Below are positions 25,264-32,772 of a stretch of 34,816 bases of DNA, in pieces; the stretch's first letter is position 1, and the number at the start of each line of letters is the position of its first letter. Position numbers and translations under genes: made by a program. Source of the DNA: Caulobacteraceae bacterium (GTDB lineage: Bacteria > Pseudomonadota > Alphaproteobacteria > Caulobacterales > Caulobacteraceae). The stretch spans positions 1 through 34,816 of the forward strand of contig JAIBAU010000006.1 of assembly GCA_019695035.1 (NCBI GenBank), read 5' to 3'. The notes beneath the pieces were generated by a model that made no database searches, was not told the DNA's origin, and saw nothing but the letters and a program-made list of their open reading frames with translations.

Positions 25264-26163
25264 CTATGCCCGAAGCAGGGCCTCGACCGCCGTGCGCGCC
25301 GCCGGCCCCAGGTCGGGCCGCTTCAACGCCAGGGCCACGTTGGCCCGCAGCAGGCCGATCTTGTCGCCGCAGTCGTAGGTGTCGCCCTCGTAGCGCCAGG
25401 CGTAGAACGGCTGCTCGGCCATCAGGCGGGCCATGGCGTCGGTGAGCTGGATCTCGCCTCCGGCGCCGGTCTCGTGACGGCCCAGGGCTGCGAAGATCTC
25501 GGGCCGCAGCACGTAGCGACCGGCGATGGCCAGGTTGGAGGGCGCGGTTCCCCGGGCGGGCTTCTCGACCATGCCGCTCATTTCGTAGAGCCGGCCGTCC
25601 TGGTTCTTCGGCGCGATGACGCCGTACTTGTGGGTCTCGCTGTCGGGCACCTCCTCGACCGCGATGATGTTGGCGCCGGTGCGCTCGTAGGCTTCGACCA
25701 CCTGCTTGAGGCAGGGGTTGGGGGCGTCGACGATGACGTCGGGCAGGAGTACGGCGAAGGGCTCATCGCCGATGATGTCGCGGGCGCACCAGACCGCATG
25801 CCCGAGACCCAGCGGCTGCATCTGGCGCACGAAGCTCATCTCGCCGGCGCGGGGCAGTTCGCCGCGCACGGCGTCCAGGAGGTCGGTCTTGCCCTTGGCC
25901 TCGAGCTGGGCCTCCAGTTCGACGTGGTGGTCGAAATAGTCCTCGATCGCGCCCTTGCCGCGTCCGGTTATGAAGACGAAGTGCTCGATGCCGGCCGCGC
26001 GCGCCTCTTCGACGATGTAGGAGACGATCGGGCGGTCGACGACGTTGAGAAGCTCCTTGGGCACCGTCTTGGAGCCGGGCAGCACGCGGGTGCCCAGGCC
26101 GGCGACGGGCAGGACGGCTTTGCGGACTTTGGCCAAGGCGGTCGTCTCCAGAATTTCACGCAT
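25264..26163 (-). CDS. galU: UTP-glucose-1-phosphate uridylyltransferase
   Basis: This 299-residue nucleotidyltransferase has the N-terminal motif VRKAVLPVAGLGTRVLPGSK followed by KELLNVVDRPIVSYIVEEA. It also has QPLGLGHAVWCARD, LLPDVIVDA, VEKPARGTAPSNLAIAGRYV and YEGDTYDCGDKIGLLRANV, all standard for GalU. It makes UDP-glucose from UTP and glucose-1-phosphate. The start is uncertain: the ATG at 26163 lacks a ribosome-binding site, while a TTG at 26136 has GGAG 9 bases upstream and gives (M)AKVRKAVLP, closer to homologue N-termini. Downstream on the same strand is the sqdB homologue, which uses UDP-glucose. Confidence 0.95.
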   Translation of the reverse strand: MREILETTALAKVRKAVLPVAGLGTRVLPGSKTVPKELLNVVDRPIVSYIVEEARAAGIEHFVFITGRGKGAIEDYFDHHVELEAQLEAKGKTDLLDAVRGELPRAGEMSFVRQMQPLGLGHAVWCARDIIGDEPFAVLLPDVIVDAPNPCLKQVVEAYERTGANIIAVEEVPDSETHKYGVIAPKNQDGRLYEMSGMVEKPARGTAPSNLAIAGRYVLRPEIFAALGRHETGAGGEIQLTDAMARLMAEQPFYAWRYEGDTYDCGDKIGLLRANVALALKRPDLGPAARTAVEALLRA

Positions 26164-26225
26164 CGATTAGGCCGGGCGCAGCGTTTCGGCTAGTCATTGA
26201 GACCGAACGAGATGGGGAATCGCCA

Positions 26226-26501
26226 ATGATCCGCCGCACCCTGCTGATCCTCTCCGCCCTCGGCGCGGCCGCCACCCTGGCGGCCTGCGGCCCGGGCGCC
26301 GGCAAGGCCGAGAAGGGCAATCCGGCGATGCCGCCGGCTGATCCGCAACGCGCCGCGCGCACCAACGGCTTCGACAAGGACGGCAAGCCGATCGACGCCG
26401 TGGCCGCCGCCGAGATGCCGGAGTCCGAGCTGCCGCCGCTGAAGGGCGCCGGGCCCGCCCCGGACGTCCCGCCCGCGCCCGCGCCGGCCGCGAAGCCCTA
26501 G
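26226..26501 (+). CDS. Small proline-rich lipoprotein
   Basis: This 91-residue protein starts MIRRTLLILSALGAAATLAA and has the lipobox LAAC with the acylated cysteine at 21. The mature part is short, rich in Pro, Ala and charged residues and without an evident fold, ending PPAPAPAAKP. GGGGA about 8 bases before the ATG supports the start. It is divergent from galU and convergent with the kynureninase-like gene. Function unknown; small Caulobacteraceae-type lipoproteins of this build are common. Confidence 0.75.
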   Translation: MIRRTLLILSALGAAATLAACGPGAGKAEKGNPAMPPADPQRAARTNGFDKDGKPIDAVAAAEMPESELPPLKGAGPAPDVPPAPAPAAKP

Positions 26502-26539
26502 GGCCTCGATCCAGCTGCCTCCGCGGGGGGCGATCTAAC

Positions 26540-27712
26540 CTAGAGCAGCCGCTGCGCCGCTTCGCAGAAGGCGTCCACGTCGGCCTCGTCGTGATAGAGG
26601 CCGATGCCGGCGCGCAGCACGTCGTCCCGCACGTCGGTGACCACGTTGGCGTCCATCAGGGTCTTCTTCCAGGCCTGCGCCTCGGGATGGCGGAAGGCGA
26701 TGAAGCGCGCGCGGGGACCATTGCCCATGGGGTTCAGGATCTCGGCTTCCGAAAGCCGTCCCGCCCTGCCGTCGGCTACGGCGTCCAGCATTCGGCGCGA
26801 CAGGGCGTCGACCTTCTCGCAGACGTCGGCGGTGCTCAGGCCCTGGGCGCGGTGCAGGTCGAACACGGCGTTGAGCCGGTAGATGCCGGTGGAATCGAAG
26901 GTCCCGCCGAGGAAGCGGTTGGCGTCGGCCGTGTAGCCGACCGCGCCGACGGAGGGCGCCTGCAGCTCGCCGAATTCGGCGAACCAGCCGGTGACCTCGG
27001 GCCGCCGGGCATAGGCGTGCGGCGCGTGCAGGAAACCGCAGCCCTCGCCGGCCATGGCGTACTTGTAGCCGCCGGCCATGAAGAAGATCCGGTCGTGGAC
27101 CGCCGAAAGGTCGACGGGGATGGCCCGGAACGAATGGTAGCCGTCGACCACCACCCATGTCTTGTCCGGGCTGGCCAGGGCGGCCAGGTCGTCGAGCCGG
27201 CTGAAGACGCGGCCGGACTTGAAGAACACATGGCTGAGGAAGATCACGTCCCAGTCGCCGGCGCGAGCGGCCTCGAGGAAGCGGTCGTCGAAGCTGTCGA
27301 AGGGCTCGCAGGGGACCCGGGTGAGCGCCATGCGGCCCTCCTCGGCCCAGCGTGCGCCCTGGCGGCGGAAAGAGTGGAACTCGCCATCCGTGGTCAGCAC
27401 GCGCAGCGGCCGCCCGCGGTCGGGGTAGGCCGAGAACAGGCGCACCAGCAGTTCGTGGGTGTTGGGCGAGAAGGCGAGGGTCGACGGGTCCGGCAGGCCC
27501 AGTTCGCCGGCCACGTTGGCCTGGGCGGCCGGGTAGACCTCACCGAACACCTTGTCCCACTTGCGATCGGCCAGCTGGACGCCGTCGGTCCAGCACTGGA
27601 TCTGGGCGTCCAGGGTGGCGTCGGGCCACAGGTGGTGGCTGTGGGCGGCGAAGTGCAGCCGTCCGGCGTCGGAGGCCAGGGCGCGGGCGAAAAGCGGTTT
27701 GTAGGACGCCAT
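26540..27712 (-). CDS. Kynureninase-like / class V PLP-dependent enzyme
   Basis: This 390-residue fold-type I PLP enzyme has the PLP-ring aspartate D190 and a nearby histidine H193 in VVVDGYHSFRAI, and the Schiff-base lysine K217 in MAGGYKYAMAGEGCGF. The N-terminus, LHFAAHSHHLWPDATLDAQI, and SPNTHELLVRLFSAY resemble kynureninase-related proteins, though it is short for KynU and no other kynurenine gene is nearby. It may act on a different amino acid. The ATG at 27712 lies 5 bases after the lpdA stop, so it is co-transcribed with lpdA. The reading frame is open further upstream inside lpdA, but that part is a shadow. Confidence 0.85.
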   Translation of the reverse strand: MASYKPLFARALASDAGRLHFAAHSHHLWPDATLDAQIQCWTDGVQLADRKWDKVFGEVYPAAQANVAGELGLPDPSTLAFSPNTHELLVRLFSAYPDRGRPLRVLTTDGEFHSFRRQGARWAEEGRMALTRVPCEPFDSFDDRFLEAARAGDWDVIFLSHVFFKSGRVFSRLDDLAALASPDKTWVVVDGYHSFRAIPVDLSAVHDRIFFMAGGYKYAMAGEGCGFLHAPHAYARRPEVTGWFAEFGELQAPSVGAVGYTADANRFLGGTFDSTGIYRLNAVFDLHRAQGLSTADVCEKVDALSRRMLDAVADGRAGRLSEAEILNPMGNGPRARFIAFRHPEAQAWKKTLMDANVVTDVRDDVLRAGIGLYHDEADVDAFCEAAQRLL

Positions 27713-27717
27713 CGCCG

Positions 27718-29136
27718 TCAGGCCTGCATGGTCCAGCCCTCGACGCCCATGGCCGCCTGGCGGACGGCCTCGGAGCGCGTGGGGTGAGGGTGGCAGATGC
27801 GCGCGATATCCTCCGACGCCCCGCCGAAGGCCATGACCGTGCACGCCTCGCCGATCATCTCGCCGACCTGTGGGCCGAGCATGTGGACGCCCAGGACCCG
27901 GTCGGTGGCCGCGTCGGCAAGCACCTTCACCAGCCCCTCGGTCTCGTGGTTGATCTTGGCGCGGCTGTTGGCGGTGAAGGGGAACTTGCCGGCCTTGTAG
28001 GCGACGCCCTCGGCCTTGAGCTGGTCCTCGGTCCTGCCGACCCAGGCGGCTTCAGGCCAGGTGTAGACGACGCTGGGGACCAGGTCGTAGTCCACGTGGC
28101 CGGCCTTGCCCGCGATGATCTCGATCACCGCGACCGCGTCTTCCTCCGCCTTGTGCGCCAGCATAGGACCCGTGATCGCATCGCCGATGGCCCAGACGCC
28201 GCGGGCGGCGGTGCGGAAGTGGTTGGTGGCGACGAAGCCGCGCTTGTCCAGCTCGACGCCCAGCGCCTCCAGGCCGAGGCCCTCGGTGTAGGGACGCCGG
28301 CCGATGGCCACCAGCACCACGTCGGCCTCGAGGGCCTCGGCGGCGCCGCCGGCCGCCGGTTCGACCGTGAGGCTGACGCCGGCTTCCGAGACCACGGCGC
28401 CGGTGACCTTGGAGCCCAGGCGGAATTTCATCCCCTGCTTGGTCAGGGAGCGCTGGAAGGCGGTGGCGAGTTCGGTGTCCATGCCCGGGGTGATGCGGTC
28501 GAGGAACTCGACCACGGTCACCTCGGCGCCCAGGCGGCGCCAGACCGAGCCGAGCTCGAGGCCGATGATGCCGGCCCCCACCACCACCAGCTTCTTCGGC
28601 ACCTCCGGCAGCGACAGGGCGCCGGTGGAGTCGACGATGCGACGGCCGTCGAAGGCCACGCCCGGCAGAGGGGTCGGCTCCGAGCCGGTGGCGATGACGA
28701 TGTTGCGCGACTCCAGGATCCGCGTGGAGCCGTCGGCGGCGGTCACCTCGACCTTGCCGGTGGACGGGATGCGGCCGCGCCCCCTCACCCAGTCGACCTT
28801 GTTCTTCTTGAACAGGAACTCGATGCCCTTGGTCAGGGCGGTGACGCTCTCGGTCTTGGAGGCCATCATCTGGCCGAGGTTCAGGGTCGGCGCGACCTCG
28901 ATGCCGATCTTGGCGAAGTCCTTGTTGGCCAGTTCGTAGAGTTCGGAGGCGTGCAGCAGCGCCTTGGACGGCATGCAGCCGACGTTGAGGCAGGTGCCGC
29001 CGAGGGTCTCGCGCATCTCGACGCAGGCGACCCGGAGGCCGAGCTGGCCGGCGCGGATGGCGGCGTTGTATCCGCCGGGCCCGCCTCCGATGATCACCAC
29101 GTCATAGGCGGCGGAGGGGGCGGTCTGGTCGGCCAT
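27718..29136 (-). CDS. lpdA: Dihydrolipoyl dehydrogenase (E3)
   Basis: This 472-residue flavoprotein has the FAD loop VVIIGGGPGGYNAAI, the redox disulphide C49/C54 in GGTCLNVGCMPSK, an NAD-binding loop VVVGAGIIGLELGSV, the second FAD motif VWAIGDAITGPMLAHKA, and the C-terminal His-Glu segment CHPHPTRSEAVRQA. It reoxidises lipoyl groups for 2-oxoglutarate (or pyruvate) dehydrogenase and reduces NAD. It lies about 2.4 kb from sdhB on the same strand, as TCA-cycle genes often cluster, although sucAB are not in this window. It is probably translated ahead of the kynureninase-like gene. Confidence 0.97.
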   Translation of the reverse strand: MADQTAPSAAYDVVIIGGGPGGYNAAIRAGQLGLRVACVEMRETLGGTCLNVGCMPSKALLHASELYELANKDFAKIGIEVAPTLNLGQMMASKTESVTALTKGIEFLFKKNKVDWVRGRGRIPSTGKVEVTAADGSTRILESRNIVIATGSEPTPLPGVAFDGRRIVDSTGALSLPEVPKKLVVVGAGIIGLELGSVWRRLGAEVTVVEFLDRITPGMDTELATAFQRSLTKQGMKFRLGSKVTGAVVSEAGVSLTVEPAAGGAAEALEADVVLVAIGRRPYTEGLGLEALGVELDKRGFVATNHFRTAARGVWAIGDAITGPMLAHKAEEDAVAVIEIIAGKAGHVDYDLVPSVVYTWPEAAWVGRTEDQLKAEGVAYKAGKFPFTANSRAKINHETEGLVKVLADAATDRVLGVHMLGPQVGEMIGEACTVMAFGGASEDIARICHPHPTRSEAVRQAAMGVEGWTMQA

Positions 29137-29224
29137 GGCAGGGTCCCGTTGAAAAGCGCGCGCACCCTACTGGCGGCGGGGGCCGGGTCAACATGGTGTT
29201 TCGCCCGACCGCCGGCGAGATCGC

Positions 29225-29728
29225 TCAGGCGTAGTGCTCCCGCCGACTCGCGCCGCCGCGGCCGGCCATGGCCAGCACCCCCACGCCCACCAGCGCCAGT
29301 CCAGCCAGGACGATCCACTTGAGGTCGGGCATGCCTCCGTCAGGGAGGGCCGAGCGGGCCAAGATCTCCATGTCCGGCCGGTTCAGCATCATCAGGACGA
29401 GGTCGGCCGCGAAACCCAGCATGTAGGCGACGAAGGCCTTGGCCTGACCATTGGCCAGCAACAGGGCGGAGGCGACATAGAAGCCGACCGCGGCGATCCA
29501 CAGCCCGATCTTCGGTGCGCTGCCTTCGGCCACGGCGGTGGCCGTCGCCTCCGCCTGGGGCGCCGCCTCGACGGCGGGGGCGAGGGCTTCGGCGGCGGCT
29601 TCCGGCGGGGGCGGCCCCGCGTCGGCCGGCGCCAGATACCGGGTGACAAAGGTCTGCACGCCTGGAACGGCGATCCAGGCGGCGTAGGCCAGAATGGCCA
29701 CGACGATCAGGTTGCGAAGCGCTTTCAT
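29225..29728 (-). CDS. Hypothetical four-helix membrane protein
   Basis: This 167-residue protein has an N-terminal hydrophobic segment (about 5-25). An Ala/Pro/Glu-rich periplasmic-type linker (about 33-72) follows, then three further hydrophobic segments (about 73-93, 97-116 and 137-156). The tail is Gly/Arg-rich (GRGGASRREHYA). GGAG lies 7 bases before the ATG at 29728, which fixes the start against a longer open frame. No family was recognised. It is 88 bases upstream of lpdA and 62 bases downstream of the DUF2007-like gene, all on the same strand. Confidence 0.78.
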   Translation of the reverse strand: MKALRNLIVVAILAYAAWIAVPGVQTFVTRYLAPADAGPPPPEAAAEALAPAVEAAPQAEATATAVAEGSAPKIGLWIAAVGFYVASALLLANGQAKAFVAYMLGFAADLVLMMLNRPDMEILARSALPDGGMPDLKWIVLAGLALVGVGVLAMAGRGGASRREHYA

Positions 29729-29790
29729 TGCCCGTCTCCAGCCTTCGGCGGGACATAGCGCCGGGCAAGATGAACGGGGGCTGACTTGGT

Positions 29791-30432
29791 CTAGCGGTCC
29801 GCAGGCGCCGCTGACCAGTTTTCCTTCACGGCCACGTGGAGGAGCGCCGCGCCGAACAGCAGGTTCGCCAGATAACCCAGAAACTTCCCGCCGACGGCGT
29901 CGAGCAGCGGAAGGCCCGGGTAGACCTGACTGACGTAGACGACCTGGGCCGCAAGCGCGGCCCCCCAGCCGAGGAACCAGGCGAGCACGCCGCCCAGGTT
30001 GCGCCGCCAGGTCAGGCCGGCCGCCGCGGCATAACTCAGGCCGGAGAGGGTGCACAGCGCCGCGAAGGCGCTGGCGAAGCCGTTTCGGCCGCCCAGGGTT
30101 CCGTCCAGCAACATGGGGGCGAAACGGAACACCTCCCAGATGAAGAGGAGAGCCAGCACGCCGGGGAAGAACCAGCCCCGACCATAGAGGCGCGGCGGGA
30201 TGCGGTCTTCGGGCGGCAACTCGGGCTGGGCCTGGGGCAGGTCGGCCAGGAGACGGCGGGCGGCTTCGGCGTGCTCCGGCGGCGCCCCGATCCGAATGCC
30301 GGTCGCCGTGAGGTAGGGCGCGGTCACGGCAAGGTTCCGGTCCAGGACTTCCGCGGGGATGCCGGCGGCGCGCAGGGCCGCACAGGCCGCCTCGGCCTCG
30401 AACAGCTGAAGATAGGTCGCGACGGTTTCCAT
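29791..30432 (-). CDS. Membrane protein with N-terminal DUF2007-like domain
   Basis: This 213-residue protein has N-terminal residues 1-65, METVATYLQLFEAEAACAAL then RAAGIPAEVLD and GIRIGAPPEHAEAARRLLA, with the alternating pattern of the small DUF2007 (putative signal-transducing) domain. A linker rich in Pro and Glu follows, then about four hydrophobic segments from residue 88 onward. The ATG at 30432 is chosen; a GTG three codons upstream is possible. Its role is unknown. It follows the ferredoxin gene by 33 bases on the same strand and may be in its operon. Confidence 0.78.
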   Translation of the reverse strand: METVATYLQLFEAEAACAALRAAGIPAEVLDRNLAVTAPYLTATGIRIGAPPEHAEAARRLLADLPQAQPELPPEDRIPPRLYGRGWFFPGVLALLFIWEVFRFAPMLLDGTLGGRNGFASAFAALCTLSGLSYAAAAGLTWRRNLGGVLAWFLGWGAALAAQVVYVSQVYPGLPLLDAVGGKFLGYLANLLFGAALLHVAVKENWSAAPADR

Positions 30433-30465
30433 CAGACCCACGCCCCCCGGGGGTGGAGAGACTTC

Positions 30466-30786
30466 CTAGTGCTGGCTTTCCGGCATGCGCACGATCAGGC
30501 CGTCCAGGGCGTCGGTGACCGGAATCTGGCACGACAGCCGCGAGGTTTCAGTGACGTTGTCTGCGAAGTCGAGCATGGACTCTTCCATCACCGAGCGCTC
30601 GCCGGTCCGGTCGAACCAGGCCGGATCGACGTGCACGTGGCAGGTGGCGCAGGCGCAGGCGCCGCCGCAGTCGGCGTCGATGCCGGGGATGTTGTTGCGC
30701 ACCGCGCCTTCCATCACCGACAGGCCCGGCTTCACGTCCACGACGTGTTCGCTGCCGTCGTGCTCGATGTAGGTGATCTTGGCCAA
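30466..30786 (-). CDS. Adrenodoxin-type [2Fe-2S] ferredoxin
   Basis: This 106-residue protein has cluster ligands C40, C46, C49 and C86 with the spacing C-x5-C-x2-C-x36-C, as in adrenodoxin and the Rhodobacter FdVI ferredoxins. An additional C44 is present in the loop. Typical flanking sequence is [20 protein letters not shown] and the Glu/Asp-rich interaction helix [10 protein letters not shown]. It would carry one electron at a time to a cytochrome P450, an Fe-S assembly partner or another oxidoreductase. No reductase is in the window. It lies upstream of the DUF2007-like gene and downstream of the DUF1579-like gene on the same strand. Confidence 0.94.
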   Translation of the reverse strand: MAKITYIEHDGSEHVVDVKPGLSVMEGAVRNNIPGIDADCGGACACATCHVHVDPAWFDRTGERSVMEESMLDFADNVTETSRLSCQIPVTDALDGLIVRMPESQH

Positions 30787-30873
30787 GGTCGGGGTCCGGG
30801 TGGCGAGGGCGAGTGTCGTCCCGTTCCTAACGCGCGCAGGCGGCGCGTCAATCCGCCCGGCCAGGCGGCGGCG

Positions 30874-31446
30874 CTACGTGCGGCGCTTGTAGCGCAGCAC
30901 CCAGAGGTCCCGCCACGAGCCGTCGGGCTGTTGCGCCTGCCAGCGCCAGACCAGGCTGTCGGCGGTCACCTGCTCCCAGATCATGCGCGCCAGCCTGGGT
31001 TCGTGCTGGTCGTCGCCCCGGGGTTCGGTGGTGATCAGCTCGAAGATGTAAGGTTGGCCCTCGACCGGGCCCCCGGTGAGCACGAACACGGCGCCGCCGT
31101 TGTCGACCCACATCTGCCGCCACTTGCCCAGCTGCCGGTCGAAGGTGGTGTAGGACGAGCCGATGTAGTCGCCGCCCCCCGGCCCGCCGCCGGGCTGGAC
31201 GAAGTGTTCGACCACGGCGCAGAGGCCAAACTCGTTGCGGGTTATGCGATTGGAGGCATGGCCGATCGAACCGTCGGGCTGGTCGAACTCCAGGTCCCAG
31301 TCGCCCACCCAGAAGTCGAGCTGCTTGAAGAGCGGCCCGGAACAGGGCGGGCGCGGCGCGGGCGTTGCGGCGGGATCAGCGGCCAGGGCGGCGGGCGGCA
31401 GCCACAGGGCGACCAGGGCGGCCAGGGCGACGAGACGCTTTCGCAT
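30874..31446 (-). CDS. Exported DUF1579-like protein
   Basis: This 190-residue protein has a clear signal peptide (MRKRLVALAALVALWLPPAA, cleavage near ALAAD). The mature domain starts FKQLDFWVGDWDLEFDQPDG, a pattern seen in DUF1579/lipocalin-like small beta-barrels, followed by several Trp- and Gly-rich strands (GKWRQMWVDNGGAVF, LVWRWQAQQPDGSWRDLWVL). It would act in the periplasm and may bind a small hydrophobic ligand. Function is unknown. It stands between sdhB and the ferredoxin gene on the same strand with gaps of about 85 bases at each end, so its operon membership is unclear. Confidence 0.78.
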   Translation of the reverse strand: MRKRLVALAALVALWLPPAALAADPAATPAPRPPCSGPLFKQLDFWVGDWDLEFDQPDGSIGHASNRITRNEFGLCAVVEHFVQPGGGPGGGDYIGSSYTTFDRQLGKWRQMWVDNGGAVFVLTGGPVEGQPYIFELITTEPRGDDQHEPRLARMIWEQVTADSLVWRWQAQQPDGSWRDLWVLRYKRRT

Positions 31447-31531
31447 GGGAACCTCCGCCCGGACGCTAGCCCGGGCGTCGGGCGCGACGGAAGCCGTTAG
31501 CTGCGGAGGTGCATGGATAGCGCGGCGGCCG

Positions 31532-32326
31532 TCAGCCCGCCCGCGCCGCCAGCATCTTCTTGGTTTCGGCGATCGCCTTGGCCGGGTTCAGGCCCTTGGG
31601 GCACACCTGGGCGCAGTTCATGATGGTGTGGCAGCGATAGAGCTTGAACGGGTCCTCGACGGCGTCGAGGCGCTCGCCGGTGGCCTCGTCGCGCGAGTCG
31701 GCGAGCCAACGATAGCTCTGCAGCAGGGCGGCCGGGCCGAGGTACTTCTCCTGGTTCCACCAGTAGCTCGGGCACGAGGTCGAGCAACAGGCGCAGAGGA
31801 TGCACTCGTAGAGACCGTCCAGCTTCTCGCGCTGGACGGGCGACTGCAGCCACTCCTTGTCGGGCTCAGGCGTGTTGGTCTTCAGCCAGGGCTCGATGGA
31901 GTCGTACTGGGCGTAGAACAGCGACAGGTCCGGGACCAGATCCTTGACCACCGGCATGTGCGGCAGGGGCGAGATGGCCAGGGCCTTGCCCGTGCCGCCG
32001 AACTCGGCCCAGCCATGGGTGCAGGCCAGGGTGTTGCGGCCGCCGATGTTCATGGCGCAGGAGCCGCAGATGCCTTCGCGGCACGAACGGCGGAAGGTCA
32101 GGGTCGGGTCGACGGTGTTCTTGATGTAGATCAGCGCGTCCAGGACCATCGGCCCGAACTTCGAGGTATCGACCTCGTATTCGTCCCAGCGCGGGTTGGC
32201 CCCGTTCTCCGGATCGTAGCGATAGACGCGGAACACCTTCAGCCGGGACGGGTCGGAGCCTTCCGGCGCCGCCCAGCGCTTGCCCTTGGTGAGGGTGGAG
32301 TTCTTCGGCAGCGTGAGCTGGACCAT
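31532..32326 (-). CDS. sdhB: Succinate dehydrogenase iron-sulfur subunit
   Basis: This 264-residue protein has [2Fe-2S] ligands C82, C87, C90 and C102 in the N-terminal ferredoxin domain ([10 protein letters not shown]). The C-terminal domain has [4Fe-4S] ligands C175, C178, C181 and C242 and [3Fe-4S] ligands C185, C232 and C238 ([27 protein letters not shown]). It passes electrons from the SdhA flavin to ubiquinone at SdhCD. Its ATG overlaps the stop of the GFA-family gene by one base (TGATG), so it is translationally coupled to that gene rather than directly to sdhA. Confidence 0.98.
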   Translation of the reverse strand: MVQLTLPKNSTLTKGKRWAAPEGSDPSRLKVFRVYRYDPENGANPRWDEYEVDTSKFGPMVLDALIYIKNTVDPTLTFRRSCREGICGSCAMNIGGRNTLACTHGWAEFGGTGKALAISPLPHMPVVKDLVPDLSLFYAQYDSIEPWLKTNTPEPDKEWLQSPVQREKLDGLYECILCACCSTSCPSYWWNQEKYLGPAALLQSYRWLADSRDEATGERLDAVEDPFKLYRCHTIMNCAQVCPKGLNPAKAIAETKKMLAARAG

Positions 32327-32772
32327 CAGTCGGCTTTCCCGGATCCGGAAGAGGGCTCGTTGAGCAGGCGGGCGTCAGGGCCGACGCTGCCCTGCGCCCA
32401 GAGGGGCAGGGCGTCGTCGAGCCTGAGCCAGTCGAGTTTCTGTTCGCCCCAGATGTGCTTGACCGGCGGAACCAGGGACGGGTCGTCCAGGGTGCCGGTG
32501 GCGATGTCGATCTCGTCGGGGCGGGCGTCGGCGACGTAGAACAGCGAGGTGCCGCAGACGTTGCAGAACTGGCGCGTGGCGCGATCGGAGGAGCGGTAGG
32601 TGTCGGGCTTGCCGGCGGTCAGCTGCAGGCTGGCGGCCGGAACCATCACCCAGCCGACCATCGGCGCGCCGTGGGTATGGCGGCAGGTCTCGCAGTGGCA
32701 GATGACCGAGGTGCGCGGCTCCGCTTCGGTCCGGTAGCGCACATTCCCGCAGAGGCAGCCGCCGGCGAGCAT
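32326..32772 (-). CDS. GFA/CENP-V family zinc-binding protein inside the sdh operon
   Basis: This 148-residue protein is a GFA-domain protein (glutathione-dependent formaldehyde-activating / CENP-V fold). Zinc ligands are visible as C6-x-C8 ([10 protein letters not shown]), C25-x-C27-x2-C30 ([14 protein letters not shown]) and C70-x2-C73 ([12 protein letters not shown]). Family members bind two zinc ions; most have no proven substrate and true formaldehyde activity is rare. Unusually, it lies between sdhA and sdhB. Both junctions read TGATG, so its start overlaps the sdhA stop and its stop overlaps the sdhB start by a single base. The C-terminal end beyond residue 110 is variable. Confidence 0.93.
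   Translation of the reverse strand: MLAGGCLCGNVRYRTEAEPRTSVICHCETCRHTHGAPMVGWVMVPAASLQLTAGKPDTYRSSDRATRQFCNVCGTSLFYVADARPDEIDIATGTLDDPSLVPPVKHIWGEQKLDWLRLDDALPLWAQGSVGPDARLLNEPSSGSGKAD

Noticed and set aside
23767-26193. An 808-codon open frame on the plus strand
   Set aside because: It is antisense to the SDR, sqdB and galU genes, which have active-site motifs. No recognisable domain in the plus frame.
30787-30873. A possible regulatory RNA or small gene between the ferredoxin and DUF1579-like genes
   Set aside because: The gap is under 90 bases, holds no convincing reading frame or stable hairpin, and is adequately explained as a spacer.
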